NCBI RefSeq assembly: GCF_021010565.1
Contig: NZ_JAJNAY010000001.1
Coordinates: 310,001-374,000, forward strand
DNA: 64,000 bases
Reading direction: 5' to 3'
From: Chryseobacterium turcicum
GTDB taxonomy: Bacteria > Bacteroidota > Bacteroidia > Flavobacteriales > Weeksellaceae
Under the pieces are notes generated by a model that was not told where the DNA came from, made no database searches, and saw nothing but the letters and a program-made list of their open reading frames with translations. Of the stretch, positions 1 through 7,503 are shown one piece after another; the first letter of the stretch is position 1; each line of letters starts with the position of its first letter. A program made the position numbers and the translations under genes.

Positions 1-81
1 AGTTGAATTTTCTTTGGCTAAAAAGTTAGCAGGTAATAATAATCCTAAACCTAAAAGGCTTGTAAATAGTAGCTTTATCAT
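1..81 (-). CDS. Secreted protein, N-terminus only (runs off the left edge)
   Basis: Reading leftwards from an ATG at 81-79 gives an open frame to the edge of the window. The 27 residues form a signal peptide: MIKLLF, then a leucine-rich core, then a likely cleavage site after NFLA. The start lies 11 bases after the stop of the nuclease-domain gene, so the two are probably co-transcribed. The mature protein is outside the window and no function can be given. Confidence 0.6.
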   Translation of the reverse strand, partial: MIKLLFTSLLGLGLLLPANFLAKENST

Positions 82-92
82 GGTTCTTAGTT

Positions 93-1163
93 TTATGAAT
101 AATTTTCTAATGTCTGATGTAGCTGCTCCCTGTAATTATATATTTCATCCAGGTTATTTAGCAACACTTTTTCTCCGGCATCTTTTCCGTTATGGAATGT
201 TTCCAGATATTTATTTGCGGTATTAAAATGCAATCTGCAAAGAGGTTTTCGATTATTGTCATCCAGTAAAATCCCGAAATAGGACAAGGTATCTCTGTAA
301 GCAATTCTTACAGAAGGAATTTTTTCTCTCAAAATAGCTTTTACAATCTGAAATCCTTCCAGTTCTTCTTCGGTAGTTACAATTTTAGAATCATTATTTT
401 CATCGATTGATGGTGATGTTTTTATATCATCATCCTGCTTTTCAATTTGCTCATTAATGCTCAGTGCAGATTTTAGTCTGAAACTAATAGATTCGTTAAT
501 AGAAGTTGTTAATGCTTTTTTTGCATATTCTTTAAACGAAATCATTCGGTTTGCAGTTAAAGGTTTTTCAAAAAATCGGTTAACTAATAGTTTCACTAAT
601 TCATCAGACGGATTTTCTATTTCTTTTTCAAATTCTTTTCTGATGGCCTTGATGTATTTTAATGCTTCTGCAGAATCCAGAATACTTTCGAGGTTGTAAT
701 CTTTCTTGGTAAAGCTTTCCAGAATTTTAATCGAACTGTCTTTTAAGTCTTCAATATTGATGGTGAAAAACGGCTTTTCATCCATAATATTAGGCTTTTC
801 AAGATCTGTATAAAAGTTGTAGACAATTCCGTTGGTGAGAACGCCGAATCTTGTTTTTGAAACATGATAATATCTGTGAAGTTGAGAATTGTGTGCATCA
901 ACATTTTCCTTCCAATGTTTGCATTCAATAATAAATATAGGTTCATCGTTGTTTTTGATAACGTAATCTACTTTTTCACCTTTTTTGGTACCAATATCAC
1001 AAACATGCTCGGGAACAACTTCTGTAGGATTGAAAATATCATACCCCAAAATCTGTATAAAAGGCATTACAAAAGCGTTTTTTGTAGCTTCTTCTGTGCT
1101 GATTAGCTCTTTTAGGCCGACCACTTTTTGGTGTAGTTGTTCTAATTTAATTTTAAGATCCAT
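93..1163 (-). CDS. Restriction endonuclease type I HsdR N-terminal-like domain protein
   Basis: The protein is 356 residues from the ATG at 1163. A start at 1214 is possible but would overlap the upstream gene. Residues about 20-150 look like the HsdR N-terminal nuclease domain: D66 in KVDYVI and E80-x-K82 in FIIECKHW form a PD-(D/E)xK core, and GVLTNGIVYNFYT follows. No helicase or methylase partner is nearby. This family is common in bacteria as a stand-alone protein and its substrate is unknown. The middle is helical and the C-terminal part (REKIPSVRIAYRD, then NNRKPLCRLHFN) resembles the tail seen in such stand-alone homologues. It follows the DUF1508 gene by 13 bases, so the two probably form an operon. 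Actual cleavage of DNA is not shown. Confidence 0.75.
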   Translation of the reverse strand: MDLKIKLEQLHQKVVGLKELISTEEATKNAFVMPFIQILGYDIFNPTEVVPEHVCDIGTKKGEKVDYVIKNNDEPIFIIECKHWKENVDAHNSQLHRYYHVSKTRFGVLTNGIVYNFYTDLEKPNIMDEKPFFTINIEDLKDSSIKILESFTKKDYNLESILDSAEALKYIKAIRKEFEKEIENPSDELVKLLVNRFFEKPLTANRMISFKEYAKKALTTSINESISFRLKSALSINEQIEKQDDDIKTSPSIDENNDSKIVTTEEELEGFQIVKAILREKIPSVRIAYRDTLSYFGILLDDNNRKPLCRLHFNTANKYLETFHNGKDAGEKVLLNNLDEIYNYREQLHQTLENYS

Positions 1164-1176
1164 AGTGTTATTATTT

Positions 1177-1509
1177 TTAAAGAGTTTCATCAACAATCTC
1201 TGCAGTTGGAGCATTCGTTTTTACAGAAGAAATTCCGATTTCCATGCTCGATTTTGAACTGTAATATTGGCTTTTTCCAATGATTTCACCGTTTCTTGCT
1301 TTCAGAACGAAATAGCTTTTATCATTTACAGCAACTCTTCTATCATACCTTGAATCATCTTGTGAATTGATTTTTACAGATTCAATTCCTTTATGACAGT
1401 TTGCTTTTATAGTGTAACCTTCACTGGTTAGTATAATTTCACCGTTTTCGGCTTTCAGATTAAATTGATATTCATCGTTTTTTCTTTTGCTGATCGTAAA
1501 TTTTCCCAT
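1177..1509 (-). CDS. DUF1508 (YegP-like) protein with two repeats
   Basis: The 110 residues consist of two copies of the YegP/DUF1508 unit, at about 1-50 and 52-100. Each has the pattern F-x-L-K-A-x-N-G-E-I-I followed by a Y and a conserved GI-x-SVK segment (GIESVKINS and GISSVKTNA). The fold is a small beta sandwich of unknown function. It is the first gene of an operon with the nuclease-domain gene. A TTACGG-GAAA-CCGTAA palindrome lies 51 bases upstream of the start, just beyond a plausible TACTTTTG -7 box, so the two-component system next door may control it. Confidence 0.85.
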   Translation of the reverse strand: MGKFTISKRKNDEYQFNLKAENGEIILTSEGYTIKANCHKGIESVKINSQDDSRYDRRVAVNDKSYFVLKARNGEIIGKSQYYSSKSSMEIGISSVKTNAPTAEIVDETL

Positions 1510-1559
1510 AATTGATTTTGTTTAATACCCCAAAAGTATAAACCTTTCAAAACCAATCC

Positions 1560-1575
1560 TTACGGGAAACCGTAA
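1560..1575. promoter_or_regulatory. Palindrome TTACGG-GAAA-CCGTAA, candidate operator
   Basis: A perfect 6-bp inverted repeat around GAAA lies upstream of the DUF1508 gene, and the same core recurs at 2387-2402 and 4544-4557. On the minus strand it sits a little upstream of the expected promoter boxes, a position that suits an activator. Binding by the adjacent response regulator is inference. Confidence 0.45.
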
Positions 1576-1581
1576 AACAAA

Positions 1582-1607
1582 AAACCTTTCAAAATATTGA
1601 AAGGTTT
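1582..1607 (-). terminator. Rho-independent terminator of the response regulator gene
   Basis: AAACCTTTCAA pairs with TTGAAAGGTTT. Read on the minus strand, the hairpin is followed by a TTTTTTGTTTT tract, 22 bases after the stop of the response regulator. Confidence 0.75.
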
Positions 1608-1628
1608 AGAATGGCTAATTAAGATGGG

Positions 1629-2294
1629 TTATATAATTCCTAAATCTTTGCAGAATGCAACCAATTGTTCATTATTGCTTATTCCCAAATCTTCTTTCAG
1701 GGTATTGAGCTTCTTTTCAATACTGCTCAAACTGTTGGGTTTTATATTATTGTTTTGTAGAAATACCGGAATGTTTTTTTGTAAAACCCCTTGAGAAAGT
1801 AGTGAGACTAAAGTAATATCGTAGTTGGTGAACTCATAATTATTTAATGTCTTTACGTCTTGTTTAAGGTCTAGGGAAAGATAATTTTCATTGTTATAAA
1901 CGGAAGCAATTGCTTTTTTTAATTCTTTAGAATCGTGTCTTGCTTTTCGCACATAGCCGTTTATGCCATAATCATTAAAAAGCGAGTCGATTATTCCGGA
2001 TTTATGTTCGGCGGAAAAAACAATAATTTTTAAATCAGGTTGCTCTTTTCGGATGGCTGAGATTAACTCGCGACCGTCTTTTAATGTTTGAGGATGATGG
2101 TCTTCTTCATAATAAAGATCGGTGATGAGCAAATCATACGGTTTTTTTTCGCGAATGGCTTTCTGAGCTTTTGATAAGGCATCATCACAATAGTAGACGT
2201 ACTCAAAATTATCAATTTTGAGATCTTCTAAAGTTTTTTGCACTGAAATATTGATACTTTCGTGATCTTCGGAAATTAAAATTTTTTTAAACAT
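1629..2294 (-). CDS. Response regulator, NarL/LuxR-like
   Basis: The protein is 221 residues from the ATG at 2294. The receiver domain (about 1-130) has the acidic pair E9-D10, the phospho-acceptor D59 in LLITDLYYE, the serine in FSAEHK and the lysine in YVRKARHD. The C-terminal 60 residues are helical and include NSLSSIEKKLNTLKEDLGIS, which resembles the recognition helix region of LuxR-type domains, though it is degenerate. It starts 10 bases after the stop of the histidine kinase gene, so the two are one operon and a cognate pair. Target genes are unknown; the palindromes nearby are candidates. Confidence 0.85.
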   Translation of the reverse strand: MFKKILISEDHESINISVQKTLEDLKIDNFEYVYYCDDALSKAQKAIREKKPYDLLITDLYYEEDHHPQTLKDGRELISAIRKEQPDLKIIVFSAEHKSGIIDSLFNDYGINGYVRKARHDSKELKKAIASVYNNENYLSLDLKQDVKTLNNYEFTNYDITLVSLLSQGVLQKNIPVFLQNNNIKPNSLSSIEKKLNTLKEDLGISNNEQLVAFCKDLGII

Positions 2295-2304
2295 TTTTAT
2301 ATTT

Positions 2305-3984
2305 TTAAGAAACGGGAAATGATATGTTAATCTTAAGCCCTTTTTCGGTTTTGGTTTCAAAAGTAATTTTTCCGTTGATGTTTTCTATACGGGAAACCGT
2401 ATTTGATAGACCATTTTTAAAAATTAACTCATCAGAAACCCCAATTCCGTTATCTGTGTATTGAATATTAATTTGATTATTTATTCTTTCAAACTTAAAA
2501 ATAACATTGCTTGCCTCACTGTGCTTTTTCATATTGACCAACAGTTCACGAATGACTTGGTAAACGTCAGCTTGAGTGGAATTGGTCGTGTCTTTCCAAG
2601 TTTCTTTTTGATTTCCAACGGTGAATGTATTGATTTTCTCATTTTTAAAAGAAGCGACTAATTTTGAAATTTTTTCGTGGAAAGCTTCATCGTGAGAATC
2701 AGGATTTTCGTAGGAGATATCTCTAGATTTTTCATAAACAAATTCCAATTCATCAAGCGCCTGTTCTTTATTGAAATCGTCTTGATTTTCAATTTTTGTC
2801 ATCACCTGATAAATTCCGTTGGCAACGACGTCGTGTACTTTTTTGGATGTTTTAAGCTGTTGTTCTTTTAATTTGTTTTCAGATTCTAGTAGTAGTCTTT
2901 GTTTACGTTTTCTGTACCAAATTATTCCTGAAATTCCTGCAATTAAAGCTAAAATAGAAATACTATAATTTAAAATTTGCTGTTTAATAATCTGGTATTT
3001 TTTTTCAGAAATATCTTTTTGTAATTTTAAATTTTGTGCTTTATTTTCTTCAGTTTCAAAACGAATTAAAGCAAATTGATTTTTTGCAGAATTTCTTGCT
3101 AATGTGAGACTGTCATTAAGTGAAGTAAATTCGTTAAAGTATTTTACATAATCATTAGGATTTTGAATTATTAAGTTTTGTAATACTTCTAATTGATCGT
3201 CAGGATTTTTCATTTGCTTTGTCACTCTATATCTATCATTCGAATACATTCGTGTCTTATTAATATCCTTATTGTGGTAGTATTCTACAAAACTTGCCAA
3301 GACATAATTTTGTCCACTTACATCTTTTTCTTGTTTTCTTATCTTATACGACTCTTCATAGAGTGGTATGGGATTATAGTTATTATTGATTAAGTAATTT
3401 GCTTTTGCATAATTGTTTATAACACGAGCATAATCAACTTTATTAATTTTCGCTTTTTTACTTTTAAGAATATATTTAAAATGATTTAAAGCTCTGAAAT
3501 ATTCTTTTTTTTGTAAATATGAATTACCAATATTATTAAAATACGCTAATTTAGTAATAGTGTCATTTGATAATTTAATTGCTTTACCATAAAATTCTAT
3601 AGCTTTATCATATTGTTTTAAATTTTCAGATACTATTGCTAAACAGTTATAGTTTGAAGAGAGTATTTCTAAATTTTCATTTTTTTTAGGAGACAAAATT
3701 TTATTTGCTTCGATAGATACTTGTTGGCTTCCATAGTAGTCGCCTTGGTTAGACATAATAATTGCCATATTTACTAACGATTTTCCAGCCATTAATGAAT
3801 CTTTATTAATTAAAAACTCTTCTTTTGCAGAGTTATAATATTTAAATGCAACCTCTTCATTTGTCGCCTCTTTAGCCAAAACATAATTCTTATTAATTAC
3901 GGTTTTTAGGGGAGTTTCGTTTTTTTCTACATCTTTACATGAGAAGATAAGATAAAGAATACTAAAAAGATAAAGTCGTTTCAA
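2305..3984 (-). CDS. TPR-containing sensor histidine kinase
   Basis: The 559 residues start with a lipoprotein-type signal (YLIFSC, Cys16). About 270 residues of TPR-like helical repeats follow, forming the likely periplasmic sensor. A coiled coil leads to one membrane helix (ILALIAGISGIIWY, about 338-355). The phosphorylation site is in a HisKA_3-like helix (KKVHDVVANG, His near 384). The ATPase domain shows the N box (RELLVNMKKHS) and the G1 box (DNGIGVSD) and ends INISFPVS. This architecture is common in Bacteroidota. The signal it senses is unknown. The gene itself contains a copy of the local palindrome at 2387-2402. Confidence 0.88.
   Translation of the reverse strand: MKRLYLFSILYLIFSCKDVEKNETPLKTVINKNYVLAKEATNEEVAFKYYNSAKEEFLINKDSLMAGKSLVNMAIIMSNQGDYYGSQQVSIEANKILSPKKNENLEILSSNYNCLAIVSENLKQYDKAIEFYGKAIKLSNDTITKLAYFNNIGNSYLQKKEYFRALNHFKYILKSKKAKINKVDYARVINNYAKANYLINNNYNPIPLYEESYKIRKQEKDVSGQNYVLASFVEYYHNKDINKTRMYSNDRYRVTKQMKNPDDQLEVLQNLIIQNPNDYVKYFNEFTSLNDSLTLARNSAKNQFALIRFETEENKAQNLKLQKDISEKKYQIIKQQILNYSISILALIAGISGIIWYRKRKQRLLLESENKLKEQQLKTSKKVHDVVANGIYQVMTKIENQDDFNKEQALDELEFVYEKSRDISYENPDSHDEAFHEKISKLVASFKNEKINTFTVGNQKETWKDTTNSTQADVYQVIRELLVNMKKHSEASNVIFKFERINNQINIQYTDNGIGVSDELIFKNGLSNTVSRIENINGKITFETKTEKGLKINISFPVS
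2387..2402. promoter_or_regulatory. Palindrome ATACGG-GAAA-CCGTAT inside the kinase gene
   Basis: This is a perfect 6-bp inverted repeat with the same GAAA centre as the copies at 1560 and 4544. It lies about 90 bases upstream of the response regulator start, within codons for TVSRI in the kinase. It may be a regulatory site for the downstream regulator gene or a chance product of a conserved protein motif. Confidence 0.3.
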
Positions 3985-4014
3985 GTGTTATTAATTTAGC
4001 ACTAAAATAAAAAA

Positions 4015-4037
4015 AAGAGCCGTAAGAAACGACTCTT
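4015..4037 (-). terminator. Terminator after the small secreted protein gene
   Basis: AAGAG-C-CGT pairs with ACG-A-CTCTT. On the minus strand it is followed by TTTTTTTTATTTT. It lies 13 bases after the stop of the 60-residue gene, which supports that gene being transcribed. Confidence 0.65.
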
Positions 4038-4049
4038 ATAAAAATTAAG

Positions 4050-4232
4050 TTATAATGGTGGTTTTTGACCACTTCCTCCACTTGTATCTCCTGGATCAGT
4101 TCCGGTTCCCGGATCAAATCCGGTTCCTCCTGAGTTTTGTACCGTTATCGGATCTTGGTTGTTATTATTGCAGTTTGTTGTATTTCCGTTTGAAAAAGCT
4201 AATCCCAGTAGCATCAATATAAGTTGTAACAT
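4050..4232 (-). CDS. Small Asn/Gly/Pro-rich secreted protein
   Basis: The 60 residues begin with a short hydrophobic stretch (LQLILMLLGLAFS) that may act as a signal peptide. The rest has very low complexity: a run of Asn with one Cys (TTNCNNNNQD), then Gly-Asp-Thr-Pro repeats ending GQKPPL. No family is recognised. A good terminator directly after the stop, and a position in its own gap upstream of the kinase, argue that it is real. It could be a short exported peptide or a cell-surface linker. Confidence 0.5.
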   Translation of the reverse strand: MLQLILMLLGLAFSNGNTTNCNNNNQDPITVQNSGGTGFDPGTGTDPGDTSGGSGQKPPL

Positions 4233-4330
4233 TGTTGTAAAAATTTAAAATTTTGCATAAGTGTTCTTCCTTGCGAAACAGATCACAAGCAGTGGAACAC
4301 GATTAAAAAATTGAAGCGCTTCTAAATTTT

Positions 4331-4397
4331 TGGGAAGTAAACCTTCAAAAACGGAAGAGAAACATCTGCTTCCCAACCCGGAGTTTTCTTCCGTTTT
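4331..4397. promoter_or_regulatory. Interleaved inverted repeats (pseudoknot-like) in the 4233-4600 gap
   Basis: TGGGAAG (4331-4337) pairs with CTTCCCA (4369-4375), while AAAACGGAAG (4348-4357) pairs with CTTCCGTTTT (4388-4397). The two stems interleave, which would give an H-type pseudoknot in RNA, and their arms can also partly swap. No other element is seen in this 368-base gap apart from the promoter region near 4540. Confidence 0.3.
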
Positions 4398-4543
4398 ATC
4401 AGGTGATATTAGAAATCAGTTTTGTAGATTTGTTTTTGTAATTGTTTGTTTGTCACTGATTTCTGAGGCAAAGATGAGGCAAAGAACAGAGCTAGGGTTA
4501 GAAAGTTTTTGGAAAGTTTTTGGAAATTTTTTATGCTTTGATA

Positions 4544-4557
4544 TACGGGAAACCGTA
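4544..4557. promoter_or_regulatory. Palindrome TACGG-GAAA-CCGTA within a promoter
   Basis: The palindrome lies 44 bases upstream of the ATG at 4601. It falls between a TTTG (4537-4540) and a TATTTTG (4562-4568), a near match to the flavobacterial promoter. It is the third copy of the motif around the two-component system. Confidence 0.45.
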
Positions 4558-4600
4558 ATGCTATTTTGTAAAAACTGCTTATTTTTTCACCATAATAACC

Positions 4601-5482
4601 ATGAGTATGTCAAAATTTTTACTTGAAAAAAAGAAACTAATTGAAGATGTATATGAAAAAGCCGCAAAAGAGACTACAGAAACGTCTTTCAGTGGGATTT
4701 TGCTACATCTTGAGCAAGTTTTAAAAGATGATTTTGAATCATTGAGTTACAAAAGTTTTGAAAATTATTACAAAGCTTTGGTAGAGAATGGTGAAGATTA
4801 TAAAATTAAACCTTCAATTTTAGATAATTTGAGCAACTATTTAGGATTTGATAGCTTTAATGATTATTGCTCTGGCTGGAAAAGTTTTGAATACAAGATA
4901 CATCAGGCATTATCAAACTTGGTGATAACTGTTATAAACAAACCAATCATTAAGATGCCCGAATTTCTTACCAAACAAAGTAATTTAGGGATTTTGGGAG
5001 TACTTTTAGTAGGTGGTTTTTTTGCAGGAAATAAAATTGTAAATAATCAGCCTGTAATTATTTCTAAAGAAAGTGAAACCGCAAATATTTCTAAAGAAAA
5101 TGCTCAGATTTTAGGAATTGTTCATATTCCGGTTAAAATGGAAAGTACTTTGTCTCAACAGTCACCAAGTATGTCTGTAAAGCAACAAAACTGTATGTAT
5201 TGGGATGACAAAGAATATAAACTAGCCTACTGTGATGATAAAAACCCACAGATAGAATTGAAGCCGATAAATGAGACTCTCGTAGCATACTTCCAGAGAA
5301 TTACTAGAAAAGATACTTTAACGGTAGACAATGCGTATGGAAAAGTTTGGTACTCTAAGCATAAAGGAAATGTTGAGTTTTTTACGAGCGATGGAGTAGA
5401 TCCGAATAATGGAAGAGAATTAAGAAAAGCAACAGAATATATCATCGATAAATATGGCGGAATACAAGAAGAAGCGCAATAA
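4601..5482 (+). CDS. Single-pass membrane protein of unknown function
   Basis: The 293-residue protein has three parts. The N-terminal 120 residues are helical and probably cytoplasmic. One membrane helix follows (LGILGVLLVGGFFAG, about 129-145). The outer C-terminal domain is about 140 residues and includes a pair of cysteines in NCMYWDD and LAYCDD. The layout resembles a small anchored signalling protein, but no family is recognised. Starts at 4601 or 4607 (MSKFLLE) are both possible. The promoter carries the palindrome, so it is likely controlled with the DUF1508 operon. Confidence 0.7.
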   Translation: MSMSKFLLEKKKLIEDVYEKAAKETTETSFSGILLHLEQVLKDDFESLSYKSFENYYKALVENGEDYKIKPSILDNLSNYLGFDSFNDYCSGWKSFEYKIHQALSNLVITVINKPIIKMPEFLTKQSNLGILGVLLVGGFFAGNKIVNNQPVIISKESETANISKENAQILGIVHIPVKMESTLSQQSPSMSVKQQNCMYWDDKEYKLAYCDDKNPQIELKPINETLVAYFQRITRKDTLTVDNAYGKVWYSKHKGNVEFFTSDGVDPNNGRELRKATEYIIDKYGGIQEEAQ

Positions 5483-5484
5483 AA

Positions 5485-5508
5485 AAAGCGAAGAAAAATC
5501 TCCGCTTT
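5485..5508. terminator. Hairpin between convergent genes
   Basis: AAAGCG-A-AGA pairs with TCT-C-CGCTTT just after the stop at 5482 and just before the stop of msrA, so it could serve both strands. Confidence 0.5.
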
Positions 5509-5512
5509 AATC

Positions 5513-6073
5513 TTATAGTAAATCTGTTTCCAGCATTCCTAATTCTCCGAAATATTTTTTGAACTTCTGAATTTTTGGCCCTACCACTGCGCTGCAATAA
5601 GGCTGTGTCGGGTTTTCATTATAATATCCCTGATGGTATTGTTCTGCTGGCCAGAATTTTTCAAAAGGTGTTAATTCTGTAACGTAAGCTCCTTGCCATC
5701 TTTCTGATTCCTGAGAGGTTTTAATCGCTTCTTCAGCCTTTGCTTTTTCAGCCTCGTCTTTATAATAAATGACTGAGCGATACTGAGTTCCGATGTCATT
5801 TCCTTGTCTGTTCAATTGAGTCGGGTCGTGAAGGAAGAAAAATACATCCATTAATTGTTCGTAAGAAATAATTGCAGGATCATACGTAATCTGCACCACT
5901 TCAGCATGACCGGTTTCTCCTGTACAAATTTCTTCATAAGTAGGATTTGCCTTATGGCCACCAGAATAGCCTGAAACTGCAGATTCTACGCCTTTTAAAA
6001 TATTAAAACAGCTTTCTACACACCAAAAGCATCCGCCACCAAAAGTGATCTGCTGTAGATTATTTTTATCCAT
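5513..6073 (-). CDS. msrA: Peptide methionine sulfoxide reductase MsrA
   Basis: MsrA reduces the S form of methionine sulfoxide in oxidised proteins. The GGGCFWCVE motif supplies the catalytic Cys15 (numbered from the ATG at 6073). A resolving cysteine lies in NPTQPYC near the end, and HQGYYNEN and GHAEVVQ are typical of the family. From 6073 the length is 186 residues, the usual size. An in-frame ATG at 6163 would add a hydrophobic N-terminus that might export it, so the location is uncertain. Confidence 0.93.
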   Translation of the reverse strand: MDKNNLQQITFGGGCFWCVESCFNILKGVESAVSGYSGGHKANPTYEEICTGETGHAEVVQITYDPAIISYEQLMDVFFFLHDPTQLNRQGNDIGTQYRSVIYYKDEAEKAKAEEAIKTSQESERWQGAYVTELTPFEKFWPAEQYHQGYYNENPTQPYCSAVVGPKIQKFKKYFGELGMLETDLL

Positions 6074-6307
6074 TTTTAAGTTGATTGTTTTGTTTAAATG
6101 TTCTTTTTTTGAAACTTTAATAAGCCTGAAAAAGGAAATCAAAATTATGAAAAAGTTTCTCATTTAAATAAGGTTTTAGTTTTTAAGAATAAATGATAAC
6201 AATAGATTTCACAAATCATCAGTAAGAAATCTGGATGTGTTTTTTTACCGCAAAGCTTAATTTGAAAGTATCATTAAATAAGCCAGGAAAAACCACTGAA
6301 TCTATTT

Positions 6308-6363
6308 GCCACGAATGCACGAATATTTTAAGTAGATTAAGAAAACAGTCGTGCATTCGTGGC
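6308..6363. repeat. 15-bp inverted repeat GCCACGAATGCACGA
   Basis: GCCACGAATGCACGA at 6308-6322 is repeated inverted at 6349-6363, with 26 bases between. It lies in the 383-base gap between msrA and the ROK gene. It looks like an interspersed repeat arm rather than a terminator, since no T tract follows. Nothing else is seen in the gap. Confidence 0.6.
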
Positions 6364-6456
6364 TAAAAATATTTTCAGAGGAATTAAAAAATCTGTGGGA
6401 ACTAGAAACAAAAAAAGCACCCAAAAGGATGCTCAATATTTTAAATTTAATTCAGA

Positions 6457-7422
6457 TTATTTTTCCCAAACCAAAGCACTTGCACCAAGAATGGCTGCAT
6501 CTGCTTCATCCAGTTCACTGAAAACCAATCTTACTTTGCTTCTGAAAATAGGAAGTAGATTTCTTTCCATATGAAGTTTGGCAGGTTTTAAAATGAAATC
6601 TCCAGCTTTTATTACTCCACCGAATAATAAAATCGCTTCAGGAGAAGAAAACATGACAAAGTTGGCCAAAGCCTCACCCAATTTCTGACCGGTATATCTG
6701 AAAACCTCAACCGCAACAGGGTCTTCTTTTAATGCACATTCGTGCACGGTTTTAGAATTGATAGACTCTTCCGGGTATTGATTAAGCATAGAATCCGGGA
6801 ATTCTGCTCTCATTTTTTTTGCGGTAATGGCAATTCCTGTCGCCGAAGCATAAGCTTCTAAGCTTCCTTCAGAACCTGTGCTCCAGTGTTTTCTACCACC
6901 TGGCTTTACAATGGTGTGTCCCAATTCTCCTGCAAAACCGTCGTGACCGTAAATTAAATTTCCGCCAGAAACGATTCCGCTTCCTACACCTGTTCCCAGA
7001 GTAATCATGATAAAATCTTTCATCCCTCTTGCAGCACCGTACATCATTTCACCTAAAGCTGCTGCATTGGCATCGTTGGTCATTTTGCAAGGGCTATTAA
7101 ATTTTGCAGTCATTAAGTCGGCAAAATTGATAATCCCTCTCCAAGGAAGATTGGGAGCGAGTTCTATTGTTCCTCTGTAATAGTTTGCGTTGGGAGCTCC
7201 CACACCGATACCTTCAATTCCACCTTCACAATGTTCATCAATCAATGGCTGAATCTGCTCGTGAAGAGCATCAACAAATTCTTCTGGTGTACCGTATTGG
7301 TCTGTTGGCAAAGAGCCTTTGGTTAAAATCTGACCTCTGTGATTGACGAGACCAAACTTAGTATTGGTTCCACCGATATCGATACCTAATGCAACCTGTT
7401 TTGACAAATCTACTACTGACAT
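6457..7422 (-). CDS. ROK family sugar kinase (glucokinase-like)
   Basis: This is a 321-residue ROK protein that phosphorylates a hexose such as glucose or an amino sugar. The ATP site is near the start (GIDIGGTNTKFG, Asp15). The sugar site includes TNDANAAALGE and ITLGTGVGSG. The ROK signature after GELGHTIV normally carries a CxCGxxGC zinc motif. Here it reads GGRKHWSTGSEGSLEAY, so the cysteines are absent although the sugar-binding His and Glu remain. No sugar transporter lies beside it, so its substrate cannot be fixed. Confidence 0.88.
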   Translation of the reverse strand: MSVVDLSKQVALGIDIGGTNTKFGLVNHRGQILTKGSLPTDQYGTPEEFVDALHEQIQPLIDEHCEGGIEGIGVGAPNANYYRGTIELAPNLPWRGIINFADLMTAKFNSPCKMTNDANAAALGEMMYGAARGMKDFIMITLGTGVGSGIVSGGNLIYGHDGFAGELGHTIVKPGGRKHWSTGSEGSLEAYASATGIAITAKKMRAEFPDSMLNQYPEESINSKTVHECALKEDPVAVEVFRYTGQKLGEALANFVMFSSPEAILLFGGVIKAGDFILKPAKLHMERNLLPIFRSKVRLVFSELDEADAAILGASALVWEK

Positions 7423-7503
7423 TTTCTTATTGTATAATTTCGAGGCAATAAATTTATAAAAAAGATTGTATTAATAGTTATTAAACCTAATTTATTTGAA
7501 AAC

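Noticed and set aside
93..1163. Complete type I restriction system
   Set aside because: No helicase, specificity or methylase gene is present; only the nuclease-like domain is seen.
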